Shown here piece by piece: positions 23,119 to 32,229 of a stretch of DNA of 45,369 nt (its first letter is position 1; every line of letters starts with the position of its first letter). The notes below the pieces were generated by a model. The model did not search any database. It was not told the origin of the DNA and worked only from the letters and a program-made list of their open reading frames with translations. Source of the stretch: Mediterraneibacter catenae (lineage in GTDB: Bacteria > Bacillota > Clostridia > Lachnospirales > Lachnospiraceae). The position numbers were made by a program, and so were the translations under genes. The stretch lies in the NCBI RefSeq assembly GCF_008691045.1, contig NZ_VMSO01000021.1, positions 1 through 45,369 on the forward strand, read 5' to 3'.

Positions 23119-24252
23119 TTAGTAACGAACATAAATCATATTGCTTGCAACAGGTCCGATCGTCACCTGAGCTCCTGTGTGCGGGGCATGTATCATCTGT
23201 CCGTTTCCTATGTATATACCACAGTGAGTAGAGCTTGTACAAATGTCACCCGGCTGAGGATTGCTTACTCTTGTCCATCCCATAAAGGTGTATGTTGTAC
23301 CAAGTCTTACATAACTTCCTGTCAGTGCGTAGCTCACAAGTCCGGAACAGTCAAATGTATTCGGTCCGACTGCACCCCACTCATACCAGCATCCGATCTT
23401 ACTGCGGGCACGGTCAACAACCGCATTACCTGTTGACGGGCTGTAACTCGGCTCGCTAACTGACGAACTGTTATCGCTGCCACCACCGCTGTTATCAGAA
23501 CCGCCGCCAGTGTTTGTCGTACCGCCGCTATTATTTTCGGACTGGGCAGCCTGCTGTTGCTGCTCTTCCAGCTGACGCTGTCTCTCTGCTTCAGCTTCCT
23601 GACGATCCTTTTCTTCCTGAACTTTTCTTGCAGCCTCCTGGATCATACTGTTCAGATCTGATACCTGATCCTGCTTCGTTGAGATCGTCGCATTCAGATC
23701 TTCCTGCTGCTGCTGATATTCCGCTTCGAGGTCCTGCAGATTAGTCATCTCTGTTTCAAGCTTATCCTGCAGGTCCTCAATTTCCTGTACTGTGTTGGCG
23801 TATTCCTTAAGCTGATTACGGTCATACTCGTGAACCTGCTGAGAATACTCTGCCTGTGTCAGTATGCTGGAAATATCACCGGAAGTCATGACCTTTTCCA
23901 TCGTTGCAGTTCCGGTACCGGCCTCGTACATATATTTAATACGAAGCTTCATAGCCTCATACTGTTCATCCCTTTTCTCCTCTGCGGCCTTCAGATCCTC
24001 TTTTGCCTGGATGATCTCCTCACCTTTTGCGATCAGCTGATCCTCAAGATCTGCTGTCTTCTGCATGATCGTATCCAGCTGAGACTGAAGACTGTTGAGC
24101 TCATCCTCTGCCGCGTCTTTCTGATTCTGAAGGTCTTCCTGCTTATCCTGAAGACTTTTAAGCGTATCAGGTGCGGCAAATACCGGAGTGGCTGCCATTG
24201 AACAGGTAAGAACTGTAGCGATAATTGCGCTATGTACTCTTTTTAATCTCAT
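23119..24252 (-). CDS. Secreted NlpC/P60 peptidoglycan hydrolase with coiled coil
   Basis: A 377-residue exported endopeptidase. Residues 1-27 are a signal peptide ending ATPVFA-APD. Residues ~30-215 are a long heptad-rich coiled coil (many Lys/Glu/Gln, LEDQLIAKGEEI), followed by a Gln-rich then Gly/Ser/Asn-rich linker (to ~265) and a C-terminal NlpC/P60 domain. Catalytic Cys is in FDCSGLVSYALTGS and His in HCGIYIGNGQMIHAPHTG. Such proteins cut peptide stems (gamma-D-Glu-DAP type) and need a partner to open the coiled coil, as in FtsEX-controlled hydrolases (family knowledge). The start at 24252 has AAAGGTGAAG upstream. A close paralog follows at 24600. Confidence 0.9.
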   Translation of the reverse strand: MRLKRVHSAIIATVLTCSMAATPVFAAPDTLKSLQDKQEDLQNQKDAAEDELNSLQSQLDTIMQKTADLEDQLIAKGEEIIQAKEDLKAAEEKRDEQYEAMKLRIKYMYEAGTGTATMEKVMTSGDISSILTQAEYSQQVHEYDRNQLKEYANTVQEIEDLQDKLETEMTNLQDLEAEYQQQQEDLNATISTKQDQVSDLNSMIQEAARKVQEEKDRQEAEAERQRQLEEQQQQAAQSENNSGGTTNTGGGSDNSGGGSDNSSSVSEPSYSPSTGNAVVDRARSKIGCWYEWGAVGPNTFDCSGLVSYALTGSYVRLGTTYTFMGWTRVSNPQPGDICTSSTHCGIYIGNGQMIHAPHTGAQVTIGPVASNMIYVRY

Positions 24253-24599
24253 TTCTTCACCTTTCCCTATTATATTATCTATGTCCCCACACATATGCAT
24301 GATACAACAGAAAGAACAGTTTTTCAACATTATTTCTGAAAAATTACATTTATGCAGGGCATGTCATCCTCTGTATTTCAGTCTGTAATAGATTATAATA
24401 AATCCAAGCAGAAATTTCAATAGTTTTTTAACATTTTTGTAATATTTAATGTAACAGTTCAGCGATCTGATGGCAGGAGACGGATTTATGCTTGCATAAG
24501 AATCCGGCGACTGACAAACAGATGTGCAGAGGATTTCCTCCGGTACAAAAAATGATTCCGCAGCATCAGCTGCGGAATCCTCTTCTTTCCATATTCATA
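24253..24599 (-). promoter_or_regulatory. Intergenic region with two promoters and a terminator
   Basis: This 347-base gap has no gene. It holds the terminator of the upstream paralog at its right end, an upstream promoter (TTGAAA 24415-24420, N17, TATAAT 24392-24397) and a downstream one (TTGAAA 24322-24327, N17, TATCAT 24299-24304). Between the terminator and the promoters is a stretch with GGATTTATGC-TT-GCATAAGAATCC (24482-24505 region) and TGTAAT/TGTAAC half-sites near 24438-24453 that resemble but do not match a WalR box. The distal transcript would have a ~140-base leader. No riboswitch was recognised. Confidence 0.55.
24547..24579 (-). terminator. Terminator of the second NlpC/P60 gene
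   Basis: GATTCCGCA (24554-24562) pairs with TGCGGAATC (24571-24579); on the minus strand the stem is followed by ATTTTTTG. It lies ~20 bases after the stop at 24600. Confidence 0.85.
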
Positions 24600-25745
24600 T
24601 TAATAACGTACATATATCATGCCGCTATGGACTGAACTGACCTTGACAACATCACCTGTCTGCGGTGCATGGACCATCTGTCCGTTTCCTATGTATATAC
24701 CACAGTGAGTCCAGGATGTACAGATATCTCCGGGCTGCGGGTCGCTCACCTGCGTCCACCCCATAAAATCATAAGTTGACCATGTATGTACATAGCTTCC
24801 TGTCAGCGCGTAGCTCACCAGTCCGGAACAATCGTAAGAATCCGGTCCTGCTGCTCCCCACGCATATGGCTTGCCGCGCTGGCTAAGCGCACGATCCACA
24901 ATGCTGTTTCCTGTCACTTCATCATAATCCGAACCACCTGACGAACCGCCGTTATTGGAATTATCATTTCCGGTATCATTATTGTCACTGCTGTTATCGG
25001 AGCCGCCCGTGTTTCCTGTATTCCCTGTTCCACCGCCGGTTTCTTCAGTCTCATCTTCTGATTCTTCCGCTGCCGCCGCGGCCTGCTCCTGTCTTTGCTG
25101 TTCCTCGATTACCTTTCTCGCAGCCTCCTGAAGCATCCCGTCCAGATTAGAGATCTCGTCCTGCTTGGAGGTTATCGTTGTGTTCAGTTCCTCCTGCTGT
25201 GCCTGATATTCACCCTCAAGCTCTTCCAGATTCGCCATCTCCGTCTTAAGCGTACTCTGGAGATCTTCAATTTCCTGAACTGTCTGTGCATATTCCTGAA
25301 GCTGCTCACGGTCGTATTCATGTACTTTCTGGGAATACTCAGCCTGAGTCAGCATACTCGTGATATCTCCGGAGGAAAGTATCTTCTCTAAAGTAACAGC
25401 ATCGCCGCCGGACTCATAAATATACTTAATCCGGAGCTTCATGGCATCATACTGATCCTGCCGCTTTTCCTCCGCCACGTCCAGATCATCCTCAGCCTGA
25501 GTGATCTCCTGTCCGGTCGTGATCAGCTTATCCTCGAGTTCTGCTGTTTTCGTCAGCAGCGTTTCCAACTGGGACTGAAGACTGCTCAGTTCGCTCTGCG
25601 CCTCCGACTTCTGTTCCTTCAATGAATCCTGCTCGTCCTGAAGACTCTCCAGAGAATCCTCCGGAGCCGCTAAGGCCGGAGTCACCGCCAGTGAACAGGT
25701 AAGCGTTGTTGCAATAAACACACCACGTACTCTTCTATAATTCAT
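24600..25745 (-). CDS. Secreted NlpC/P60 peptidoglycan hydrolase with coiled coil (paralog)
   Basis: A 381-residue paralog of the previous gene with the same plan: signal peptide (residues 1-27, ending TPALAAPE), coiled coil (~30-210), acidic then Gly/Asn/Ser-rich linker (to ~270) and NlpC/P60 domain with YDCSGLVSYALTGS and HCGIYIGNGQMVHAPQTG. The coiled coils align over much of their length (for example QAEYSQKVHEYDREQLQEYA versus its neighbour), so the pair is a tandem duplication with strong divergence in linker and in the acidic EESEDETEETG tract. It has its own promoter and terminator. Division of labour between the two is unknown. Confidence 0.9.
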   Translation of the reverse strand: MNYRRVRGVFIATTLTCSLAVTPALAAPEDSLESLQDEQDSLKEQKSEAQSELSSLQSQLETLLTKTAELEDKLITTGQEITQAEDDLDVAEEKRQDQYDAMKLRIKYIYESGGDAVTLEKILSSGDITSMLTQAEYSQKVHEYDREQLQEYAQTVQEIEDLQSTLKTEMANLEELEGEYQAQQEELNTTITSKQDEISNLDGMLQEAARKVIEEQQRQEQAAAAAEESEDETEETGGGTGNTGNTGGSDNSSDNNDTGNDNSNNGGSSGGSDYDEVTGNSIVDRALSQRGKPYAWGAAGPDSYDCSGLVSYALTGSYVHTWSTYDFMGWTQVSDPQPGDICTSWTHCGIYIGNGQMVHAPQTGDVVKVSSVHSGMIYVRY

Positions 25746-25789
25746 TCTGTCACCTTTCGTAAAAACTGCGTTAAGTATAATTCCTATAC

Positions 25790-25818
25790 ATAATATAGCA
25801 GAAACGTGGTTTTTTCAA
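25790..25818 (-). promoter_or_regulatory. Promoter of the second NlpC/P60 gene
   Basis: -35 TTGAAA (25813-25818), 17-base spacer and -10 TATTAT (25790-25795). The sequence around the -35 is similar to the proximal promoter of the paralog (TTGAAAAA with a TTTCT stretch), suggesting shared control. Confidence 0.65.
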
Positions 25819-25843
25819 CAAATTTCAATAATAATTCACACAA

Positions 25844-27343
25844 TTACTGTATATTCAGGTTCGTGTATCCCATCAGGCTTTCATCCACTTCCCTTGCAGC
25901 CTCGCGTCCTTCACGGATCGCCCACACAACGAGCGACTGTCCTCTGTGCATATCTCCCGCAGTAAAAACATGCTTTATATTTGTCGCATATTTTCCCGGT
26001 TCGGTTTTTACATTCGTGCGCTCGTTAACTTCGACGCCAAACGCTTTTGTAACATACTCCTCGCTTCCGAGAAAACCTGCCGCAATCAGAACGAGATCTG
26101 CATCTACTGTATACTCACTGCCGGGGATTTCGGCCATATACATCCTGCCGGTCTTCTCGTCTTTTTTGCTCTCCAGCTTTATAAGCACAGCCTTACAGAG
26201 TTTCCCTTTCTTATCCTTCACAAACTCTTTAACTGTAGTCTGATACACACGGGGATCATGACCGAACACCGCGATTGCCTCCTGCTGACCATAATCAGTC
26301 TTGCACACCCTCGGCCACTCCGGCCACGGATTCATCTCTGTTCTCTCATCCGGAGCTTTCGGCATCATTTCCAGCTGAAGTACAGACTTCGCTCCGTGGC
26401 GGATGGAAGTCCCCACGCAGTCATTACCCGTGTCACCTCCGCCGATAACGATAACATGTTTTCCTTTTGCGGAAATGTATGTGCCGTCTTTTAATTTCAT
26501 ATCATTTGCCCACAGCGCTTTTGTCGTAGACTTCAGGAAGTCAACCGCAAAATAAATACCATCGGCATCGCGCCCCGGAGCCTTGATGTCTCTCGGATGA
26601 GAAGCTCCGCAGGCAAGGACGATACGGTCAAACTCTTTTAAAAGCTGTACCGGTTTTACATCCTTTCCGGCATTGCAGTTCACTCGAAACTCAATCCCTT
26701 CTTCTTCCATGATCTTTAACTTCCTGTCAATATACTGCTTCTCCAGTTTCATGTTCGGGATACCGTAGCGCAGCAGTCCGCCCGGTTTATCCTCCCTCTC
26801 GAATACAGTAACAGAATGGCCTCTTCTGTTGAGAAGATCCGCCGCCGCCAGTCCGGACGGGCCGGAGCCGATGACAGCTACCTTTTTGCCGGTACGTACT
26901 TTCGGCGGATGGGCCTTTGCGTATCCCATCTCGTACGCGTTTTCAATGATGGCATACTCGTTGCTCTTCGATGCCACCGCCTCCTGATTAAGCCCGCATG
27001 TACACGCATTCTCGCAGAGTGCCGGACATACCCGCGATGTAAACTCCGGGAAGTTGTTCGTCTTTGCCAGGCGGTAATAGGCTTCTTCCCAGTTTCCATT
27101 GTAAATAAGGTCATTCCATTCCGGCACGAGGTTGTGCAGAGGACAGCCGCTTGCCATCCCCATCAGGTTCAGGCCCGACTGACAGAACGGCACACCGCAC
27201 GCCATGCAGCGGGCTCCCTGCAGTTCCTGCTCTTCTTTCGGAAGCGGCGTGTGGAACTCATTAAAATGTCTGATTCTCTCAAGCGGCTGTTCCGCTGTCT
27301 TGTCTTTTCTTGCATAATCCATAAATCCTGTCGGTTTTCCCAC
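25844..27343 (-). CDS. gltD: Glutamate synthase (NADPH) small subunit
   Basis: A 499-residue flavoprotein subunit that passes electrons from NADPH through FAD and 4Fe-4S clusters to GltB. The N-terminal cluster cysteines are in ARCMACGVPFCQSG and CPALCENACTCGLN. The FAD-binding fold is VAVIGSGPSGLAAADLLNRRG and the NADPH fold VIVIGGGDTGNDCVGTSI; VFTAGDMHRGQSLVVWAI closes the FAD site. The start is GTG at 27343, set by AGGAGG nine bases upstream and MGKPTGF-type family starts; the ATG at 27391 would overlap gltB by 35 bases. It follows gltB after 13 bases. Confidence 0.95.
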   Translation of the reverse strand: MGKPTGFMDYARKDKTAEQPLERIRHFNEFHTPLPKEEQELQGARCMACGVPFCQSGLNLMGMASGCPLHNLVPEWNDLIYNGNWEEAYYRLAKTNNFPEFTSRVCPALCENACTCGLNQEAVASKSNEYAIIENAYEMGYAKAHPPKVRTGKKVAVIGSGPSGLAAADLLNRRGHSVTVFEREDKPGGLLRYGIPNMKLEKQYIDRKLKIMEEEGIEFRVNCNAGKDVKPVQLLKEFDRIVLACGASHPRDIKAPGRDADGIYFAVDFLKSTTKALWANDMKLKDGTYISAKGKHVIVIGGGDTGNDCVGTSIRHGAKSVLQLEMMPKAPDERTEMNPWPEWPRVCKTDYGQQEAIAVFGHDPRVYQTTVKEFVKDKKGKLCKAVLIKLESKKDEKTGRMYMAEIPGSEYTVDADLVLIAAGFLGSEEYVTKAFGVEVNERTNVKTEPGKYATNIKHVFTAGDMHRGQSLVVWAIREGREAAREVDESLMGYTNLNIQ

Positions 27344-27356
27344 TTTTCTTCGCCTC

Positions 27357-30300
27357 CTATCTTCCGTTTTTGATCTTGTTAAACGCTTCAATCTGTGCTT
27401 TTTCTCTGCTCAGGCCTTTCTCTTCCATCTGGAAGATTGCCGCCATCATTTTCTCATAGTCTTCCGGAATGATCTTTTTGAACTTCGGAAGATACTCTTC
27501 AAAGTGATCCAGTATCCGTTTTCCCACTTCAGAATTCGTATACGCCACATGCTCCTGGATCATGCTCTTTAATTCCTGCACATCATACTTGTCTGTCACG
27601 CGACGAATCTTCACCATCGCTTTATTAACTCTGGTATAGAGCGTACTGTCCATATCAAGGACATACGCGATTCCCCCGCTCATGCCCGCAGCGAAGTTCT
27701 TTCCGACTTTGCCCAGAACCACGACACATCCGCCGGTCATGTATTCGCAGCCGTGATCACCAACGCCCTCGACTACCGCACGTGCGCCGGAATTTCTTAC
27801 GCAGAATCTCTCGCCTGCGACACCGCCTACAAAGGCCTTTCCACTTGTTGCTCCGTAGAAAGCAACGTTTCCTATTATTATATTCTCATCAGATTTGAAC
27901 CTGGTCCCATTCGGCGGGCATACAACAAGTTTGCCGCCGGAGAGTCCTTTCCCGAAGTAGTCATTGCTGTCTCCTACGAGCTCTAAGGTAAGACCTTTCG
28001 GGATAAACGCGCCGAAGCTCTGGCCGCCCGCTCCCTTACACTTGATCACAAAGCTGTCGTCCTCCAGCCCATCCGGATATCTTCTCGTAATCTCGGAGCC
28101 AAAGATTGTGCCGAATGTACGGTCTGTGTTGGTTACATCTACTTCAAGCCCTCTCTTCTGTCCTTTTTCAAGAGCCGGAAGAAGCTGTTTTACGAGGACT
28201 TTCTCGTCCAGTGTCTTTTCAAGCTCAAAGTCATACACTTTCTTCGGATTGAAGATCATTCCCTTCTTCTGTTTTGCATAGGGATTGTACAGTACACCGG
28301 AGAGATCCAGCGTTGCCGCACGTTCAGAAGTCGGCTCGTCTTTTACTTTCAGAAGATCAGTGCGGCCAACAAGCTCATCCACTGTACGCACTCCTAATTT
28401 TGCCATGTATTCTCTCAGTTCTTCTGCGATGAATCGCATGAAGTTGACCACATATTCCGGTTTGCCCGTGAAGCGTTTTCTCAGCTCCGGATTCTGTGTC
28501 GCCACACCCACCGGGCAGGTATCAAGATTGCAGACACGCATCATGACACATCCCATAGTAACAAGCGGTGCAGTCGCGAATCCGAACTCTTCCGCTCCAA
28601 GCAGCGCCGCAATCGCAACGTCTCTTCCACTCATAAGCTTTCCGTCTGTCTCAATGCGGACGCGCTCACGAAGGCCGTTCTGGATCAGTGTCTGATGTGT
28701 CTCCGCAAGCCCCAGTTCCCATGGAAGTCCTGCATTCTGGATAGAGCTCCTCGGGGCCGCCCCTGTTCCTCCGTCATAGCCGGAGATCAAGATGACACCT
28801 GCGCCTGCCTTTGCCACACCTGCGGCCACTGTTCCGACGCCCGCCTCGGACACCAGTTTTACAGAGATCCTTGCATTTTTATTTGCATTTTTGCAGTCGT
28901 AAATAAGCTGTGCAAGATCCTCGATAGAATAGATATCGTGGTGCGGCGGCGGGGAGATCAGACTCACGCCCGGAGTCGAGTGGCGGGTCTTCGCGATCCA
29001 CGGATAGACCTTGCCGCCCGGCAGATGACCGCCTTCACCCGGCTTCGCGCCCTGTGCCATCTTAATCTGGATTTCCTGCGCGCTCACCAGATATCTGGAA
29101 GTCACGCCGAATCGTCCGGAGGCCACCTGCTTGATCGCTGAACAGCGGTCTGTATCAAGTCTCTCTATATCTTCACCGCCTTCTCCGGAGTTAGACTTTC
29201 CATGAAGACGGTTCATAGCGATTGCCAGTGTCTCGTGGGCTTCCTTGGAAATAGAACCATAGGACATAGCGCCCGTCTTAAATCTGGTCACAATGGAATC
29301 CACGCTCTCCACTTCCTCGATCGGAACGCCTTTCTTCGGATAATTGAAGTCAAGCTGGCCTCTTAAATTGACCTTTTCTCCTTCTTCATCCACCATCTTT
29401 GTATACTGTTTGAACATGCTATAGTCGCCACGTCTGGTTGACTGCTGGAGCATGTGGATCGTCTGCGGGTTGTAGAGATGCTCCTCTCCACCGCTCTTAT
29501 ATTTGTGTCGTCCCACACTGTCGAGAGTCATATCACCGTCAAGCCCCAGCGGATCAAATGCCTGCGTATGGAATGCCGTGTAATCTTCAGCGATTTCTTC
29601 TATTCCGATGCCGCCCACACGGCTCACCGTATCTGTAAAGTACCGGTCGATGAACTCTTTCTTCAGACCGATTGCCTCAAAGATTTTCGCACCCTGGTAG
29701 GACTGGATTGTAGAGATACCCATCTTGGACGCAATCTTGACAATTCCGTGGATCACCGCACTGTTGTAGTCGTCTACAGCTGCATAGTAATCTTTGTGGA
29801 GCAGCCTTGATTCGATCAGCTGACGGATGGACTCATGTGCCAGATACGGATTGATCGCACATGCCCCGTAACCCAGCAATGTTGCAAAGTGGTGCACTTC
29901 TCTCGGCTCACCGCTCTCCAGAATCATTGCCACGGAAGTTCTCTTCTTCGTACGGACCAGATGCTGCTGGAGACCAGATACCGCCAGAAGCGACGGGATC
30001 GCCACATGATACTCATCCACGTCACGGTCTGTCAGGATCAGAATATTTGCCCCGCCCCTGATCACCCTGTCAACCTCGACAAAGAGATACTCAATCGCTT
30101 TCTCAAGGCTCGTATTCTTATAATAGGTGATCGGGATCTCTGCGACTTTAAATCCCTCCACATTCATATTCTTAATCTTTAAGAGGTCTGTATTTGTGAG
30201 GATCGGATTGTTTACCCGGAGCATCTTACAGTTCTCTTCTTTCTTCTCAAGCAGATTTCCGTCTTTTCCTACATAGATTGTTGTGGAAGTGACAATTTCC

Positions 30301-31949
30301 TCACGGATCGCATCGATCGGCGGGTTAGTAACCTGCGCAAACAGCTGTTTAAAATAGCCGAACAGAGGCTGTCTTTTCTTGGATAAAACTGAGAGAGGCG
30401 TATCGATGCCCATGGCCGCAATCCCTTCTCCCCCGCTTTTTGCCATCGTAAGGATCGAAGTCTTAACATCCTCATATGCATAACCGAATGCTTTCTGCAG
30501 GCGGGTACACTCCTCTTTTGTGTATTTCGGGATGTCCTTGTTCGGAATCGGCAGATTTTTAAGCTGGATCAGATTGCTGTCAAGCCATTCTCCGTAAGGC
30601 TCCTCGTTCGCATATTTTTCTTTCAGTTCTTCGTCATCAATAACTCTTCCTGCGACCGTATCGACAAGCAGCATCTTGCCCGGATGCAGACGCTCTTTCA
30701 CAAGTATCTTAGACGGATCGATGTTGAGCACTCCTACTTCCGAAGAGAGGATCAGGTTGTCGTCATCTGTGATGTAATATCTGGAAGGACGCAGACCGTT
30801 CCGGTCGAGTACAGCTCCCATCACATCGCCGTCAGAAAACAGGATTGAAGCCGGACCGTCCCACGGCTCCATCATCGTCGCATAGTACTGATAGAAATCC
30901 TTCTTATTCTGGGACATACTTCTGTTATTTACCCACGGTTCCGGAATACAGATCATCACCGCAAGAGGAAGCTCCATTCCGCTCATCACCATGAATTCAA
31001 GCGCATTGTCGAGCATCGCGGAGTCAGAACCCGATGTATTGATGGCCGGAAGCACCTTGTGCAGCTCGCCCTTGAGCTTTCCTGCCTCCATTGTCTCCTC
31101 GCGGGCGCGCATCTTATCTGCATTTCCGCGGATCGTATTGATTTCTCCGTTGTGTACAATAAAACGGTTCGGATGAGCTCTCTGCCAGCTCGGCGCCGTA
31201 TTCGTGCTGAAACGTGAGTGTACCATTGCGATGGCCGACTCATAATCCTCATCCTGCAGATCTCCAAAGAACTGGCGGAGCTGCCCCACAAGGAACATTC
31301 CTTTGTAGACGATCGTACGGCTGGAAAGAGAAACTACATATGTATCGTCGCTGCTCTGTTCAAATACACGCCTTACAACATAGAGCCTGCGGTCAAAATC
31401 TATTCCTTTCCGGATCTTCTTCGGACGTTCTATAAACGCCTGCATGATACATGGCATACAATCAACAGCCGCTTTTCCGAGCACTTCCGGATGTACAGGC
31501 ACCTCTCTCCACCCGAGGAAATTCAGTCCTTCTTTTTTAACAATGACTTCAAATATATTTTTAGCCTGATTGCGTTTCAGCTCATCCTGCGGCAGGAAAA
31601 ACATACCAACTCCGTAATCCCTTTCGCCTTTCAGGTCAATGCCCAGCGGCTTACAGACTTTCTGAAAGAATTTGTCTGATATCTGCAAGAGAATACCGAC
31701 ACCATCTCCCGTTTTCCCTTCCGCATCCTTCCCGGCTCTGTGTTCCAGATGTTCCACGATCTCAAGTGCTCCGGCAACAGTACTATGGCTCTTCACGCCC
31801 TTAATATTTACGATCGCGCCAATGCCGCAATTGTCGTGTTCAAAATTCTCCCGGTACAGTCCCTGAGGGATATCACCCTGCACAGCCCGGCTTTGCGCGG
31901 TTACATTCTGCTGTCCCTTACTCTGAAAGGGTTCTTTTGCTTTTCTCAT
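27357..31949 (-). CDS. gltB: Glutamate synthase (NADPH) large subunit
   Basis: A 1530-residue enzyme that converts glutamine and 2-oxoglutarate to two glutamates. Residues 1-40 look like the propeptide removed to expose Cys41 of DNCGIGAIVNIKG, the class II amidotransferase nucleophile. A central FMN/2-oxoglutarate barrel carries GGHLPGGKVYPWIAKTRHS, ISPPPHHDIYSIEDL and GYDGGTGAAPRSSI, with the 3Fe-4S cysteines in CNLDTCPVGVATQNP. The C-terminal GXGXG-type beta helix begins near residue 1250 and includes GGKLVVCPPNGTRF and MTGGCVVVLGKVGKNFAAGMSGG (in two parts). It has an upstream ribosome site GAAGGAGAGG and its own promoter. Confidence 0.96.
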   Translation of the reverse strand: MRKAKEPFQSKGQQNVTAQSRAVQGDIPQGLYRENFEHDNCGIGAIVNIKGVKSHSTVAGALEIVEHLEHRAGKDAEGKTGDGVGILLQISDKFFQKVCKPLGIDLKGERDYGVGMFFLPQDELKRNQAKNIFEVIVKKEGLNFLGWREVPVHPEVLGKAAVDCMPCIMQAFIERPKKIRKGIDFDRRLYVVRRVFEQSSDDTYVVSLSSRTIVYKGMFLVGQLRQFFGDLQDEDYESAIAMVHSRFSTNTAPSWQRAHPNRFIVHNGEINTIRGNADKMRAREETMEAGKLKGELHKVLPAINTSGSDSAMLDNALEFMVMSGMELPLAVMICIPEPWVNNRSMSQNKKDFYQYYATMMEPWDGPASILFSDGDVMGAVLDRNGLRPSRYYITDDDNLILSSEVGVLNIDPSKILVKERLHPGKMLLVDTVAGRVIDDEELKEKYANEEPYGEWLDSNLIQLKNLPIPNKDIPKYTKEECTRLQKAFGYAYEDVKTSILTMAKSGGEGIAAMGIDTPLSVLSKKRQPLFGYFKQLFAQVTNPPIDAIREEIVTSTTIYVGKDGNLLEKKEENCKMLRVNNPILTNTDLLKIKNMNVEGFKVAEIPITYYKNTSLEKAIEYLFVEVDRVIRGGANILILTDRDVDEYHVAIPSLLAVSGLQQHLVRTKKRTSVAMILESGEPREVHHFATLLGYGACAINPYLAHESIRQLIESRLLHKDYYAAVDDYNSAVIHGIVKIASKMGISTIQSYQGAKIFEAIGLKKEFIDRYFTDTVSRVGGIGIEEIAEDYTAFHTQAFDPLGLDGDMTLDSVGRHKYKSGGEEHLYNPQTIHMLQQSTRRGDYSMFKQYTKMVDEEGEKVNLRGQLDFNYPKKGVPIEEVESVDSIVTRFKTGAMSYGSISKEAHETLAIAMNRLHGKSNSGEGGEDIERLDTDRCSAIKQVASGRFGVTSRYLVSAQEIQIKMAQGAKPGEGGHLPGGKVYPWIAKTRHSTPGVSLISPPPHHDIYSIEDLAQLIYDCKNANKNARISVKLVSEAGVGTVAAGVAKAGAGVILISGYDGGTGAAPRSSIQNAGLPWELGLAETHQTLIQNGLRERVRIETDGKLMSGRDVAIAALLGAEEFGFATAPLVTMGCVMMRVCNLDTCPVGVATQNPELRKRFTGKPEYVVNFMRFIAEELREYMAKLGVRTVDELVGRTDLLKVKDEPTSERAATLDLSGVLYNPYAKQKKGMIFNPKKVYDFELEKTLDEKVLVKQLLPALEKGQKRGLEVDVTNTDRTFGTIFGSEITRRYPDGLEDDSFVIKCKGAGGQSFGAFIPKGLTLELVGDSNDYFGKGLSGGKLVVCPPNGTRFKSDENIIIGNVAFYGATSGKAFVGGVAGERFCVRNSGARAVVEGVGDHGCEYMTGGCVVVLGKVGKNFAAGMSGGIAYVLDMDSTLYTRVNKAMVKIRRVTDKYDVQELKSMIQEHVAYTNSEVGKRILDHFEEYLPKFKKIIPEDYEKMMAAIFQMEEKGLSREKAQIEAFNKIKNGR

Positions 31950-31984
31950 GATCGCTGTCCTCTCCTTCTCAATTTATGAAAAAG

Positions 31985-32013
31985 ACTATACACGATTTTT
32001 TTTCATTTGTAAA
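31985..32013 (-). promoter_or_regulatory. Promoter of gltBD
   Basis: -35 TTTACA (32008-32013), 17-base spacer and -10 TATAGT (31985-31990) on the minus strand, 36 bases upstream of the gltB start. Confidence 0.6.
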
Positions 32014-32028
32014 TAACAAAAACCTTAT

Positions 32029-32080
32029 AATTGTCTGACAATTTGATAATTTATGGTTTCAAATATTATTATCTGATAAT
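32029..32080. promoter_or_regulatory. Two related palindromes upstream of the gltBD promoter
   Basis: AATTGTCTGACAATT (32029-32043) and ATTATCTGATAAT (32068-32080) are each perfect inverted repeats sharing the core TTRTCTGAYAA. Their centres are 38 bp apart and the first is 16 bp upstream of the -35 box, a layout suited to an activator such as a LysR-type (GltC-like) protein. No such regulator is encoded here. Confidence 0.5.
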
Positions 32081-32164
32081 TACACTCTTTTCAAATCATT
32101 AGTAATATTTCTTAATATTTCGATTTTCCCTTAAGTTTACTGATATTTGAGGCATTTATAAAAT

Positions 32165-32195
32165 AAAAAAAGTGACAGAAATCATATTCTGTCAC
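32165..32195 (-). terminator. Terminator of the argS-alaX-CPBP operon
   Basis: GTGACAGAA (32172-32180) pairs perfectly with TTCTGTCAC (32187-32195) and is followed on the minus strand by TTTTTTTATTTT. The stretch between this and the gltBD palindromes is AT-rich with nothing else recognisable. Confidence 0.85.
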
Positions 32196-32229
32196 ACACA
32201 ATTTCAAATTGTTTTTTTCTAAAAACATT

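Noticed and set aside
24436..24453. TGTAAT-N6-TGTAAC near the upstream NlpC/P60 promoter, similar to a WalR box
   Set aside because: The known consensus needs a 5-base spacer and this has 6; only the strand opposite to the gene matches. Kept as a note, not a site.
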